From: Valencia hispanica
Lineage: Eukaryota; Chordata; Actinopteri; Cyprinodontiformes; Valenciidae
Direction of reading: 5' to 3'
Length of the DNA: 64,000 bases
NCBI GenBank assembly: GCA_963556495.2
Contig: OY747704.1
Span: forward strand, 10,817,501 to 10,881,500
Under the pieces are notes generated by a model that did not search any database, was not told where the DNA came from, and worked only from the letters and a program-made list of their open reading frames with translations. The translations under genes were made by a program, and so were the position numbers. Every line of letters begins with the position of its first letter. Within the stretch, counting starts at the first letter, position 1. Below, in pieces: positions 1 to 11,907 of the stretch.

Positions 1-3000
1 ACAGCGTTTCTCTCTGTACACAGAATGGACATTTTTCTTCCACTGCAGCATTGATAATGGACACAAATGAATTTACAGCTACAATACCATGAATAATTCT
101 CCATTGTAAATCTGCATGTTTTTTCAGTAGAGGAGGTTTATACAGAGATTCCCATGCTGGTTTAGAATCAGGGGTTAAGGAGAGACAGGCTCTCCACACT
201 GTCACTGCGTCCATTCAACTTGTTCTGATTGAGAGTTTTTACAAACAGTCTGTAGAGAGATTTTCCAGATGCTCCGTCTAGAGATATGCCTGTAATATCT
301 GCAGAATCCAGTAAAGGACCAAAACAGTCCTTTATACCAGGGAACAGTCTGATGGAAGGGTAAGGGTCAAGATGATCTGGCAACAGAGTACCTTTATAAT
401 AATCAGCCAAAAGAGAACATTCATGTTCATTCAACTGTTGTTTCCAGTAATTCAAAAGTTGACTAACAACTCGAATAGATTTTATTCCCGAACGAGCAGC
501 AAATTCAATGGGATTTTCTAGCTGAGGTCCAGCTAACTCTACAACCTTCTTCAGGGAGAAGATACCTCCAGTGTAGAGCAGTCTGGATAAGGTGATATTT
601 CCCCAAGCAGGAAAGTCTAGGAAACTCTCAAACAGCACAGGTTCCTGTAACAACCAATGTAATGATTCAGCCTGTTGTTGCCTCTCCTTCCTCAACAGCG
701 ACCACACAGAGAATACACTCTTATAGAAGGCTGGAAGTAGGGAAGAGTTCAGCCTGCTAGAGTCCATCAAAAACAGAGATAAATCCAAACCCATGCCACC
801 AAACCTCTGAAGAATACAGCATGATACACTCCTCCACACCAGATCCATGGGTCCTGTGAGTAGCCCCTGAATGAACTGGAGACGAAACGCAGCACCTCTA
901 CTAGCCAAATGAATCAGGCCTTGTTCACCTTCTTCTCTCCGTAAAAAAAGGATACTTTGAGGAATCCAGTGCAACTAATCCCAAAAAAAATCAACCAGAA
1001 CTCTTTGTACATTTAATAAAATAGAAACTGGGGGATCAACACAAATCAACCTATGTCACAAAGCAGAAGAAACTAAATTATTAATAACAAGAACTCGCCC
1101 TCTATATGGTATTTTAGGTAAAATCCACTTCCATTTTGAAAGTCGACCTTTTTTTTTTGTCTAGTACATTTTCCCAGTTCTTCTGTAAAAAAGTTTCATT
1201 ACCTAGAAACACACCTAAATATTTTAACCCCCCTTTTTTCCAGACAAGACCTCCAGGCAGACTAAGCTGATCCCCCAGCTGACTTCCTACAGAAATGGCT
1301 TCACTCTTTCCCCAATTTATTTTTGCAGAAGAAATAAAGCCAAAACGAGAAACATTATTCACCAGAACATCGATATCTCTCTGTGAATTTACCAAAACAA
1401 TAATATCATCAGCATATGCTGACAACTTTAAAAAGACATTACAACCAAGTAAAGAAACACCACACAAATCTTTTCTCAATTTGTGAAGCAAAGGTTCTAT
1501 TGCCAGGGAATAACGCATCCCTGACAAAGAACACCCCTGCCTCACTCCTCTTAGAACATTAAAAGGAGCACTTAAACCTCCGTTCATTTTGAGCACACTC
1601 GAAACGTCACGATACAAAACCTGGATCATAACTGAAAAACCTGGGCTGAAACCAAAAGCAGTCAAAGTCTGCCACAAATATTGGTGTTCAACCCGGTCAA
1701 AAGCTTTTTCTTGGTCAATAGAAATAAGACCAACATCTATGCCCAATGAGCTGGAGAGTTCCAAAACATCTCGAATTAGAGTGGCCAGGGCTTTGGAGAA
1801 AATCTTGTAGTCCGTACAAAGCAAAGAGACTGGTCGCCAGTTCCTCAAGTTTTGCAGATCTCCTTTCTTTGGTAGCAGAGTGATGACTGCTCTTCTGAAA
1901 CTCAGCGGCAGCCAACCTCTCTGGAGACTGTCTGTGATAACCTCCAACAAATCTTCACCAATGACGGATCAGAAAGATTTGAAAAAATCCACTGAAAGAC
2001 CATCCACGCCAGGTGCTCTACCGCTCTTTAAACTCATCAGAGCAGTGTGAAGTTCATGCAGATTAAGCTGAGCCTCCAGTTTTTGATTGGCTTCAGCCCT
2101 TACTTGAGAAAGTCCTTAATATAAACTATTGCTTATATCAGGATTCTCAAAACATTCACTCTTAAACAGATCTTTATAAAAGCTGACAGCAAACTTTCTG
2201 ATCTCTGAAGAATCAGTGATCGTCATGCCATTATCAGTTTTTAAAGAGTGAACAATCTTTCTTTATCCATTCTTTTTCTCCAGTCCGAAGAAATAGTGAG
2301 ACGGGGCATCCATCTCTTTGACGCTTTGAAAACGTGATCTGACCAAGGCTCCTTTAGCTGCTGTGCCCAGCAGGTCGGCCAGAGCTGCCTTTTTAGTTTT
2401 GAGGAAATCTTAAAAAAACTCTATTTCCTGTAGATGCTGCTAAACCCTGCAGTTCTAAAACCTGAGTCTCCAAGTCCTTCATAGATCTAGTTGTGTTTCT
2501 GGTGACATTACAAGGTAACTGTTGACACAACTGTTTAGTTTGACATTTTCCAAAATCCCACCACTGTTGAACACAAGAGAAATCTAAATTTGTTTGTTTG
2601 TGACTAATCCAGAAATATTCAAAAGCTTTTCTGAAAGTTTTATCATTTAATAAAGCTGTATTGAAATTCCAATAGGCACTCCGTAAACGAATATTTTTAA
2701 TGGAAACAGAACAACAAACCAAACAATGGTCAGAGAAACCAATAGGGGTTATTTTACAACTTTTAAATACATTCAAATGATGTTTAAATGAATATATACG
2801 ATCCAACCTTGCCAAAGATATTGTCTTTAGAATGACTCCATGTATACTGTCTATGATTTTTATTAAAAACTCTCCACACGTCCAGAAGATCAAAGGCTGT
2901 AGTCAGCTGTCTAAGCCTTCTTGAGGACTCTGAATGAGGCTCAAGATGATTCCTATCTAATAATGGGTTTTCAGTACAATTAAAATCCCCACACAAAAAT
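1..3000 (-). pseudogene. Tx1-like (L1 superfamily) LINE ORF2, decayed
   Basis: Endonuclease plus reverse transcriptase polyprotein of a Tx1-type non-LTR retrotransposon, read right to left. At 2784-2996 the apurinic-type endonuclease motif GDFNCTENPLLDR is visible, and at 2393-2893 the late endonuclease motif FSDHCLV. The RT is at 1114-1950 with RPVSLLCTDYK, the ISIDQEKAFDRV core, GVRQGCSLSG and a catalytic YADD box (SAYADDIIVL). At 168-974 lies the long C-terminal region typical of Tx1 proteins, and at 1-167 a CPFC motif of the C-terminal cysteine region appears in a different frame. The pieces sit in different frames separated by stops, so the copy is dead. Its 3' end is beyond the window start. 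It lies antisense in intron 3 of the tacr1 gene. Family known; exact clade inferred from motif wording. Confidence 0.85.
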
Positions 3001-3150
3001 ACTCATTATCAATAGTCTTTTACAGTGTCACATAAGATATTCAAAAAAACATTCTATCAACACCTTTAGTTGGAGCATATAAATTGAGAAACACTAAATT
3101 CACATGTTCATATTTGACTTTAACTTTCAATTAACAACCAGCAAACACTT

Positions 3151-3890
3151 CTACTTCACAAGAAAGACGTAAAAAGTTCTTAGAAAACACAATCCCCACA
3201 CCTCCACTTGTTCTAGACTTGTGACTAAAAATCTCTCCTCTGCGTCGGCAGCCCCCGCATCCTCCACTGGGGCAGCAGACGCTTGCACCCCAGGGGCAAC
3301 CCACCCATCACCTACTCCACCTGTAGTCTTAAGGTTTCCTGGACAGGACCAAATTAAATGCCTTCTCCTCCACAGCCAAAACATTTCATGTTCTCCGATG
3401 AAGCAAAAACCATGTAGTTAAACCCATCTATTTTTAAATTAAAAGATAAGTTGAGCTAGTTATTTGCATCCTTGAGAATCATAAAAACTTGCCTTCTGTG
3501 ACACACAACATGTTTAAGAAGTGAAGATTTGCAACCCAAAGAAATCATCTTTATGGGTGAAACAAGCTGACCATACCGTGACAGCTCTTTTGCTAGAAGA
3601 TCGTTTTTAATGAACGGGGGAGCGTTTGATATGGTAATCTTTCTTGTTGGACTAACCAGTGGAAGAACCGGTGTAAAAGTGTCATGAATTACAACACCTC
3701 GTTCTACTAAATCGTTCACTCTCAGAGTGCTATCTAGAAAGATAACAATTGCTCCATTCATACGGGAGGCAGATTTAACGGTGTCATAACCCACTACCTC
3801 CCCTACAGCTAAACCGGCTTCCTCCACTGAACAGTTCACTGTCGGTATAAGTTTGACAGCATGACGATGACAACAAACTCTGCACCACTT
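3151..3890 (-). pseudogene. Tx1-like LINE ORF1 (RNA-binding, CCHC knuckle), decayed
   Basis: First ORF of the same Tx1-like LINE, immediately upstream of its ORF2. The part at 3456-3839 holds an RNA-binding-like region (motifs VNCSVEEAGLAVGEVVGYD, GAIVIF, ISNAPPFIKNDLL). After an in-frame stop near 3455, a CCHC zinc knuckle begins at about 3385 (CFGCGGEG) and is completed only after a one-base frame change (HLIWSCP). The knuckle is therefore present in sequence but not in one reading frame. The 3456-3839 frame stays open without a methionine to about 3890, so the true start is upstream or lost. The role in the family is binding element RNA. Decay matches that of the adjacent ORF2, so both belong to one inactive insertion. 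Confidence 0.75.
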
Positions 3891-4159
3891 TCAACAACGG
3901 GCATTGTGCCCAACCCGATTGGTAGCAGACACTACCACACCAGGCTGAAACAAACTAACCAACCTATAACTAAAGTGGCTGTTGGGAGATGGAGTTGCAG
4001 GGGTAAATCATAAGATGAAGAACAGATGGGAAGGGAAGCATAATTGTAGACTAAGGGAGAGAGGGTTAAACACCTTCACTTCACCTCCTGCTGCCTGCTC
4101 TTCCTGCATTTAGGTTCTACCAGTACTCAAACCATGACACAAATATGATCAAGCCATGT

Positions 4160-4830
4160 AATCAGCAACTCTTCAAATAAACAGTGGATTTAGAAGTTCA
4201 AAAACACATTAAACCAACATGATGAAACAATATATAAATTGTTCTATCTTAGCTAATTTGTCTCTGCCCAGACACATAAAACACACCTATCTTACTGTGA
4301 GAGGACTTTTGGCAGCGGAAAAGGTAAAAAAAACAAAAACAAATAACAGGGTCCAAATGTGGGCAAAACGCTGGGAAGCCTTAAGTGCAACTTACCCCCA
4401 AATCAACTTTTTTCTGATAAACTGTATAAATGAGTGTCTAATAGTGCTGTCTGGTTTTTTTTTTGGCATTTTAGCATATTTTAGTAAAAATATGTCAATG
4501 TGGAACTTTCTTCAGGTTAAAACTTTATACTGCACTTGAATTTGCATCACGCATTGCTACTGACTGATGTCAGCTATACTGGCTGGCTTTCTTTAAGCTA
4601 CTTTAACGCCTTTTCTTTTCCAGCAACTTACAGACATTCACATATGAGTTGGTGCTCTCTTCTGCATGGCTGTAATGCTGCTGAGAATATGCGTTGGATC
4701 TTCCAGACTCGAAGTCCTTTATCACATTAGTGACTCAGCAGAATCCCCGGTGTTACTGTGAATGCTGGGAGATGCAGTTTGATCAGTCCATTTAGGCAGT
4801 TGTCCTAACAGGAGCTAAAGATTAGGGTAA
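4160..4830 (+). repeat. LTR fragment, same family as the 52982-54485 solo LTR
   Basis: No gene is seen. Two blocks recur in other copies of this LTR family. One is around 4255-4280 (tctctgcccagacaca; compare 34434 and 53910). The other is around 4766-4795 (gctgggagatgcagtttg; compare 47150-47190). This copy is incomplete and its ends are not defined. It abuts the 5' side of the Tx1-like LINE. Confidence 0.45.
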
Positions 4831-5092
4831 TGGAAAGGAGGCCCTTTATCTTGAAATATTTGGTTGAGTGAAAATAATTTTAAATCTAAATCTGCCAAGA
4901 GTATGACATGTGTGTAAAATATTGAGCTTAACTGCATATGCAAACTTTTCCTAGAAAGCCACATAGGGTCTGAAAGATTTCAGCAAATGGCAATTGGACA
5001 GTTCAAATCAAGGGTTTCAAGGTTTTTAGATGGTACCCTACTGCAGAAAAGCGTTTCCTGATCACATTCTTGTGTTGTCTTTTGCCCAACAG

Positions 5093-5289
5093 GTAGTGAA
5101 GATGATGATTGTGGTGGTGTGTACATTTGCCATCTGCTGGCTGCCCTTTCATGTCTATTTCCTGCTACACCAGTTCTTTCCTGAGTTGTTTGAAGAAACA
5201 TATATTCAGCAGTTTTATCTGGGCATCATGTGGTTGGCCATGAGCTCCACCATGTACAACCCCATCATTTACTGCTGCCTCAATGACAG
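5093..5289 (+). CDS. tacr1: Tachykinin receptor 1 (NK1R), coding exon 4 (TM6-TM7)
   Basis: Internal coding exon of the substance P receptor, a class A Gq-coupled GPCR of the plasma membrane. It encodes about 65 residues: VVKMMIVVVCTFAICWLPFH (TM6 with the CWLP motif), the third extracellular loop, and TM7 with IMWLAMSSTMYNPIIYCCLND, which contains the NPxxY switch as NPIIY. The acceptor is a pyrimidine-rich tract ending ttgcccaacag at 5092. The donor is gttagt at 5290. Length is 197 nt, so it starts in phase 0 and ends with two bases of an Arg codon, completed by the first base of the exon at 27590. The MYNPIIYCCLN wording and the tail exon point to the NK1 rather than NK2 or NK3 type. Whether it is the a or b teleost copy cannot be told. 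No substitution of a key residue is seen. Confidence 0.95.
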
Positions 5290-5964
5290 GTTAGTCAGCA
5301 CCTTCACACATTCAATATTTCAAGCATGCAAATCTGTTATGCATCACTTATTAACATAAAGCCCAATTTATTTACTATATATTAACAGAGAATACAGGTC
5401 TGAAAGCAAATTACTCCATATTCAAAATAAATAGAGGTTCATAGTGCTATGTGTTTGTGGTGGTCATGATTTCACTTGGGAAATGTTAAAACTGAAAGAT
5501 GCTCTTCGACTTATTTATATTAAAGAGTTTTTCTTTACAAAATTAGTCTCATTCTAGAGAGATGCAAAAAATATAAGGCATGTATTCACTTATTTTCAGA
5601 GGATGCATGTAGTTGATTTTTAGGAAAAAGTCAGAGTAGCTCTTTTAAAGAAACCAGCAAAATGATTGCTTTGAATATTGAAGGGAAATGCTGCTTTCCA
5701 AAAGTCTGAACATCTGTCAAATCACACCTAACTTATTGATGTTTCAGTTAGTTTCCAGCACACTCTCCTCCTTCTATCAACCAATATATGTGGAACAATG
5801 CACACCCATTCCAGTGCCCTTGGAGCTAAGGCTTTTAAAATAAACAACTTTAAACAACAAATTTTGACACTTTTTCCCCCAATGCAGAGTCAAACTTAAA
5901 AATTCATATAAAATCAATAGTTCCAAAATATTCTTGGGTGACTGTATTTATATCTGGAAGAATT

Positions 5965-6815
5965 CGTGCTGTCATGAGATTAAAAAAACTTTGAGATTAA
6001 TTAATTATGATCTGTAATTAATTAATCTAATTAATCTTTTTTTTAATCTCACCTAATAATTGCTGAGAAAAGCCCTCATCTTGAGGTATTTTCTTTTAAA
6101 TTCATTACATTATTGTGGTAGAACAAAAGTTTGATACATGTAATTTAAAAAAATGGCTTTGTGAAGTCATTTATTGTATTTAACAGACTTGAACAGATGT
6201 AGTCCCAGCCATTTACATTCTGCTGTTTTTGTGACTAGTCCCAAGTGGCGCCTGCAACCTTCTGCTCCAAGCATGCGCGATTCGTTAGCATTATGGCCGC
6301 AGTGTGGTCAATATCTTTGAGTCCAGCTGTATTACGGGCTGTAAACAACACATAATATACGCATTATTTTGATACCGATGTCTTGCCATACCGGTTGACC
6401 TGGGCGGCCACGTGTAGCTGCAGTGTGCGGTGCAGACTGGTTACCTGCTGTGAGCTCTGAGACAGGAGAGCGAGGAGAGTATGAAGAGTAACAACGTTAC
6501 ATGCTTCACCCAAAAGTTTCTAATAACCCCATAAAAGTTGCTAGATTTGCCGCTAGTTTCTTTTTTTGTTTTTTGAGAAAGAATCGCTAGAGGGGTAAAA
6601 AAACTCCTCATCTCATCTCGCTCTCCCCACCACGATGGAAGCCAGTCATCTTCTGGTGAGTTTACAGCCAACCGAGGGTGTGGTTAACCCCGAACAACTC
6701 AAGCACAAGAAGCCCAGTGCATAAAACATGTTTTATTTATAGGGAACTTGCATGCAGAAACTGTAAAATTAAAGATTAAAAATTAGATTAACGCGATAAT
6801 TTGACACCCCTACTA
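5965..6815. mobile_element. Possible non-autonomous hAT-like element
   Basis: An AT-rich block starting near gtgctgtcatgagattaa and ending near gataatttgacaccccta. The outer sequences are imperfect inverted repeats (GTGCTGTCA against GGGTGTCAAA), a pattern I associate with fish hAT elements carrying gacacccct ends. It includes a GC-richer centre (6230-6460) and no credible protein. No clean target duplication was identified, so the boundaries are approximate. Confidence 0.35.
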
Positions 6816-6898
6816 CTATTTAACTACTGTTATTTCCAATAACCCTAATCAAAAAAAAAAAAAAAAAAAGAAAATCACAGTCACCTATGCTACTTAGC

Positions 6899-6923
6899 AT
6901 ATATATATATATATATATATATA
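6899..6923. repeat. (TA)n microsatellite, left flank of LINE copy A1
   Basis: About 12 AT units, preceded at 6851-6869 by a 19-base A run. A second (TA)n tract occurs at 10250-10276, just after the 3' end of the LINE. The pair is likely one target tract split by the LINE. Confidence 0.9.
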
Positions 6924-6924
6924 A

Positions 6925-7995
6925 TTCTAGAATTGTGCTGCTCTGGGTGGCTGCATTTTGGAGTGTCTCTGTTGGCCAGATAGTTTGGTTTTTTTTGGAC
7001 ATTGTTTCCTCATCTTTCTTGAGGAAGATTGCATTTTTTGGACCTGTATACTTTCTAGTTTCTGGTGCTGTGAAGCTGGAGGGATTGTTGCTGTTAATTT
7101 TTCACTTCTTGATACCTTGTTATGATGCGTAACCATGGCAACAAGGTGGTTTACGGCCAGGAGCAGCTGTTTAACATTGCAATAGCTGAAATAATACCTA
7201 AACTGAAGCCACAAATCCCTGATGAGCTGAAGAGGAGGAGGCGTGAATGCAGAGCAGGAGCAAAAATGAGACGGAGAAGGAGAAAGTTCAAACCATCTCA
7301 TCCGTCTGTCATAATGGGCAACGTGAGATCACTGGCTAACAAGATGGATGAACTCCAAACCCTTACAAGGACTAAGCCAGAGTATCGGGAATGCGGTGTT
7401 ATGTGTTTCACTGAGACATGGCTGCAGGATCATATCTCCGACTCCAACGTTTTTCTGCCCGGCCTCCTCACTATACGAGCAGACAGAGATCTGAAGACAA
7501 GCAAGAAAAGTAAAGAAGGTGGAGTAGCAGTGCTTGTCAACAACAGATAGTGTCATCCAGGACATGTTTTTGTGAAGTGTCGTCTCTGCAGCACAGATAT
7601 TGAACTCTTGGCTGTAAGTTTTCAGAAATATTATTTACGAAGAGAGTTCACCAGTGTTATTTTGGCAGTTGTTAACACTTTACCTTCAGTCATCAGTTCT
7701 GATGTCACTAAGCTACAGACCCAGCACCCCAATACATTTGTGGGAATATCTGGTGATTTTAATCCTGCCTCGCACTCGTCTACACTTCCAACATTTCACA
7801 GTTTGTCAGCTGCTCCACAAGAGAAAACAAGATCTTGGATTTGTTTTATGCAAATGTAAAGGATGCATACATGTCCAAACCTAGACCTCCTCTGGGCCAA
7901 TCAGATGAATATCTTGTTTTTCTCTGTTCAGAATATAAGCCACTTGTTCAGAGGCAACCTGTGACAAAGAGAACTCTGAGAAAATGGTCACAGGA
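6925..7995 (+). pseudogene. LINE copy A1, endonuclease part (Rex1/CR1-like)
   Basis: 5' half of a fish non-LTR retrotransposon. The frame from 7122 shows a basic stretch (RRRRECRAGAKMRRRRRKF), then the endonuclease start IMGNVRSLANKMDEL, the catalytic-Glu motif CFTETWLQDH, and GGVAVLVNN, ending in a stop at 7550. It continues in other frames with SGDFNPASHSS and the DLLYANVKDAY region, then PPLGQSDEYL where the family has SDHNL-like wording. Sequence stops matching at about 7995, where an LTR begins. The reverse transcriptase core is absent; only the 3' end reappears at 9880. Dead copy. The clade name is tentative (Rex1/CR1-like); family membership with copies A2 and A3 is clear from shared wording. 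Confidence 0.75.
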
Positions 7996-9879
7996 AGCTG
8001 AAGAAGCCCTTGTTGGGACACACAAAGCCATTGGGTGGCGCTAACCCACATTCTAGCTCCAACAGGAAAAGAGAACCAGAGCTTTTATAAGGGCTCGGGT
8101 CACTGGAGCACGCTCTCTTCCGCTTGGGCTTTCGGCCAGACAGTGCCAGGAGAGACCCCAGCAAATCCTTCCTTCGTTGGCCAGGTGAAAGGACTCGAGT
8201 TTCTGGGAGAAACTCACTCCAAGGATGACAAAGGCTGCTGATCGATCAGGTGAATCGCAAACCACAGATGAGATAAACCCCACTGTTCTGCCCTGAGCCT
8301 TGCAGAAGCTTTCTGAATTACAGACGCTGCTGTGAGGAAGGGACCGCTAACAAGCTACTGCATGCTGCAGAGTCGCATCCAGACTGAAGCCTGTGTGGGA
8401 TGAATGCTGTGCTGAAAAGCTGCAGAAAAAGGTACTGTCAGTGAAGGAAGGTGGAACTGATCGCTGTTTAGCCAAGCCGGAGAGGATGTCCCGACGTCCC
8501 AGCTAACGCCTACCCCAACAGCCAAATAAGGCCTTCCTCTGCTAACCGACCGCAGCGATGCCTGCTGGCTAACGTTTAGGTTCCCCCATCATCCACAGAG
8601 CAACCTGGATAACTTTAACCATTCAATAAGGTCTGTCTGGGCAGAGGCAAGATTAGTTTAGGATAAACACGATTTAAGGCGTGTTTGTTTCACTGAGATT
8701 TGTTACCTTGTGTAAGATTTCATTTATTGTTTGGGTACAAACAGGCTGGTCGGCCTGGGGGTTTAAACAGTTATTTTCGAGGTTTCCGATGGAAAGTCGT
8801 TTTATATCCTGCAACCTGAGTTACTCAATCCGACAGTTTTCCTTTGGTGTTTAATAAATGAACCAGAGCGACTTTAACCAGGGCCACGTGAGTTAGCTGT
8901 AAGCTACATGCTATAGTGAACCACGCGGGCCCGCCATTGACGGCTTTTTATTCATGAACAATAGACTGCCATTAATGCTATTCAAAATAGAGATTGACTT
9001 TAAAACAGATAGTTTCAACACTAAACTAATCTTTCAAGTCATTTTTTAGACTGTGTTCTTGGTAAGTCAAAATACAAAATTAGATCGACATAATTGGTAC
9101 TGCCGTTAACGTCAACATAAAGTCTAAATATTTATTTAGATCAATCACTGCGGTGACCGATCCATTAAATAGAATCAATTATCTAAAGGTTATTGATTTC
9201 TAATTCAGCGAATGGTTTAATGAAACATTGCTTCTTCCAAAATTGTTTTTCTTCACTTCTGCTTTGCATTGTGAATTGGTGGTTTGAAAACAAACCAGAA
9301 TCTGCTGATTAGTCTTAAACTAATCACAATTAGTTTAAAACTAACTTGGCTTCATTCCCAACAGTGTTCAAGATAAGCCTTGGTCTTTGAGCAACCATAT
9401 TCATTCTGAATCGTGACATCATTATCAATTTATTGTTTGTATTTCTGTGCATATTTATTACTTTTACTGTTTTACTTCTGAGTGTTAGTTTTATTATAGT
9501 TATTTTTTCTTAATAGCTTAGTTGTGTGTTACTAGTTTGGTGAGTTGTTAATTAAAGTATGTTAACTGAAAGTTTAATTCTTTTTGTAATAAACTCTTGT
9601 ATTTTGGAAAACCGTTGTTATTTCACCTACATGTGTAGTAACTTGCTGTTCAGGAACGCCAAGAACTTATTCCTTCATATATTGTTTAATTACCTCAGCC
9701 TTATCAGGCAGGTAATGATAAACATAAACTGAGACCGAACAATTTGGCTATTGTATTCCTGGAATCCAGGTGGTGACCCTAAACTTGGTAATTTTTACAT
9801 AAAATTATTAATCTGATTAATATTGCCCTAAGCAATTAGTCATAATTATTCATAGCCAAAACCTATCTGTGGCACAACA
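7996..9879 (-). repeat. Long LTR (solo-like) inserted in LINE A1
   Basis: Reverse-strand copy of the LTR family best defined at 52982-54485. Its 5' end, read on the minus strand, is tgttgtgccacagataggt, ending on the + strand as cctatctgtggcacaaca at 9879, next to LINE sequence aaggtttgcagcaagat. Internal blocks match the 33.6 kb copy (for example the Asn-poor AT region 9120-9420 with the cattgcttcttcc and gaatggtttaatgaaac wording). The other boundary, near 7996, is uncertain. No internal retroviral genes are present. A target duplication could not be confirmed because the LINE lost its RT region here. Confidence 0.6.
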
Positions 9880-10249
9880 AAGGTTTGCAGCAAGATACTG
9901 CAAAATTTCTACACGTCAGTTGTGGAGAGTGTAATCTCTTCAGCCATCATCTGTTGGGGTAGCAGCATCACAGCCAGGGACTTAAAAAGGCTAAACAACC
10001 TGATAAAGAAGGCTGGTTCTGTTCTGGGGACGATTGTGGAACATCTGGAGATGATGATGCAAAGGATTCTTTTTAAAATCAAAATAATTATGGACAACGC
10101 TGTGCATCATCTTCATGAGATTATCCTGCAACAGTGTCTTCAGTCGGAGGCTTCTTCAGTTTCGCTGCAGCACAGACCGCTAAAGGAAATCCTTCCTCCC
10201 CACAGCACTTAATTTCCCTCTGGGATCAATTAAGTAGTTTTGAATTGAA
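9880..10249 (+). pseudogene. LINE copy A1, 3' end of RT ORF and tail
   Basis: C-terminal RT-ORF fragment with SVVESVISSAIICWGSSI and RDLKRLNNLIKKAGSVLGT, the same wording as copy A3 on the opposite strand. It is followed by a 3' UTR ending ttgaattgaaa next to a (TA)n tract. It continues the LINE interrupted by the LTR at 7996-9879, so both halves belong to one insertion. About 1.8 kb of RT sequence expected between them is missing. Confidence 0.75.
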
Positions 10250-10276
10250 ATATATATATATATATATATATATATA
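10250..10276. repeat. (TA)n microsatellite, right flank of LINE copy A1
   Basis: About 13 TA units directly after the LINE A-rich tail, matching the tract at 6899-6923. Confidence 0.9.
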
Positions 10277-10299
10277 CACCAACTGACAAACTCGTCGAC

Positions 10300-11549
10300 C
10301 ACTGGCCCATGCTAAGATTCATGTTTCTGCAGTAAACTAACAATAACTGTACCATCAGCATATTTCAGGGTGTGTCTGTTGCTATACTGGCTCCTACAAT
10401 CGTTAGTGTAGAGGATGTATAGTAGAAGTGAGATTACACTGCCCTGTGGAGAGCCAGTGGAAGAAACACTCCTTTCGGAGAGACAACCATTTACCTTAAC
10501 TCGCTGTGTTCTGTTTGTTAAAAAATCCATAATCCAGCTCACAAGATTACTCTCAATGTTAAATTCTGATGATAATTCACTAACTAAAACTTATGGCTGG
10601 ATAGTATTAAAAGCAGAAGAAAAATCCAAAAACGCCTGGCGTGTGTGCCAGGACCCTCTAAATGTCTATACAGGAGATTTAAAAGTGAAGTCTGAGCATC
10701 CTCTATGCCTCTGCTAGCCCTGTATGCAAATTGCCCGGGGTCTAGGGCCCCACCCACCCTGAACAGCAGAAATCCCTTTACAATCCTTTCAAATGACTTC
10801 ATGACCAGTGAGGTCAATGCCACAAGTCTGACGTCATTTAGTGTGTCTGCAGAGATGCCCTTTGCCACTGGAACTACTTCCAAGCCATTGGGACCCTTCT
10901 TTGTTCCAAGGACATCTCCAAAATGTCAGCAAACACAGTCCTGCTCTGAACAGCACTTCAACAATCTCCCAGTGATTCCATCTGGTCCTGGACTCTTGTT
11001 TACTTTAGTTCTCTTTAATACAGACCTAACGTCCTCCTTTGTAACTGAGAAAGGAATTAATTTTCCCTGAGCCTGTTCCTCAGTTAGGTTCTTTAGTTTC
11101 TCTGAAAAGTCATAAGTATGAAAACGTGAAAAAAAGGTGTTCAACGCTTCAGATAACTCGCAATCATTTTTATACGTTGGCAATTGGGCTGATTTATTAT
11201 ATGCTTTTTCCAAACCTATCATTCTTTTCACACCATCCCATGCTTCCTTCAAGTTGTTACTGTCCAGTCTTTCCTCTATCCTATTTTTATATATATCCGT
11301 AGTTGTCTTTCTGATTTCACGCTCATCCCCCTTATGAAAAGCCCTATGTTTTTTCATTAGCACTTGATTCAGTGAGCAAGTGACCCATGACCTATTATTT
11401 GCATACAGTTTAACATACTTTTTGGCAATAAAAGAATCCACACAAAAAGAAATATAACAACATACAACATCAACAAGCTCGTCAATATCCGAAGCAGAAT
11501 CAATGAAGACAGACCAATCAGTGCAATCAAAACAACCTTGTAATTTCAA
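10300..11549 (-). pseudogene. LINE copy B (non-LTR RT), catalytic box mutated
   Basis: Reverse transcriptase of a second non-LTR family, read right to left. From 11549 down come the linker region after the endonuclease (CFDCTDWSVF, NNRSWVTCSLNQVL), then KVNKSPGPDGITGRLLKCCSEQ. At 10584-10883 follow VPVAKG, DVRLVALTSLVMKSFERIV and DPGQFAYRASRGIEDA. At 10312-10542 follow SSTGSPQGSVISLLLYILYTNDC and the active-site strand LKYADGTVIV. The expected catalytic pair reads DG instead of DD. Frameshifts separate the three pieces. No 3' UTR is recognisable at the left end. Dead copy; clade unassigned beyond jockey/CR1-type. Confidence 0.75.
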
Positions 11550-11907
11550 AACTGAATTATGTAGATATCTTCAACGTCCTCCACAAACAGCAGCAACAGA
11601 CATCCCGTTCCATCAGGACAGGAGGGCTCTCCCTTAGCCATCCTTCAGTTAGAAAAAATTTGATCAATTGCATTAAGAGACCAAAAATATTAATCTAAAG
11701 TCCTGATAATCTTGTGTGCACATGCATCAGAAGCGTGTGTTGCCTGTTGTAGTGGCTCCAGTAACTTTCTCATTACTTTAATTTTTATTATTTACATTTT
11801 AAGTTTTTTGTTTTCTTAAGAGTGCTTCTTAAAATAGTTTTTTCTGATACTTTTCCTCGACTTAACATTGTTTTCTCCCTGGAGTATTGGAAGCGCAACG
11901 CATTCAG

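Noticed and set aside
5030..5092. Open frame upstream of the TM6 exon, in frame with it, starting at an ATG
   Set aside because: It lies before a good acceptor (cccaacag) and its translation does not match the receptor; it is intron read-through.
8035..8283. Overlapping 68-76 codon ORFs on both strands
   Set aside because: They fall in the LTR insertion, share no motif with known proteins and are not consistent between LTR copies.
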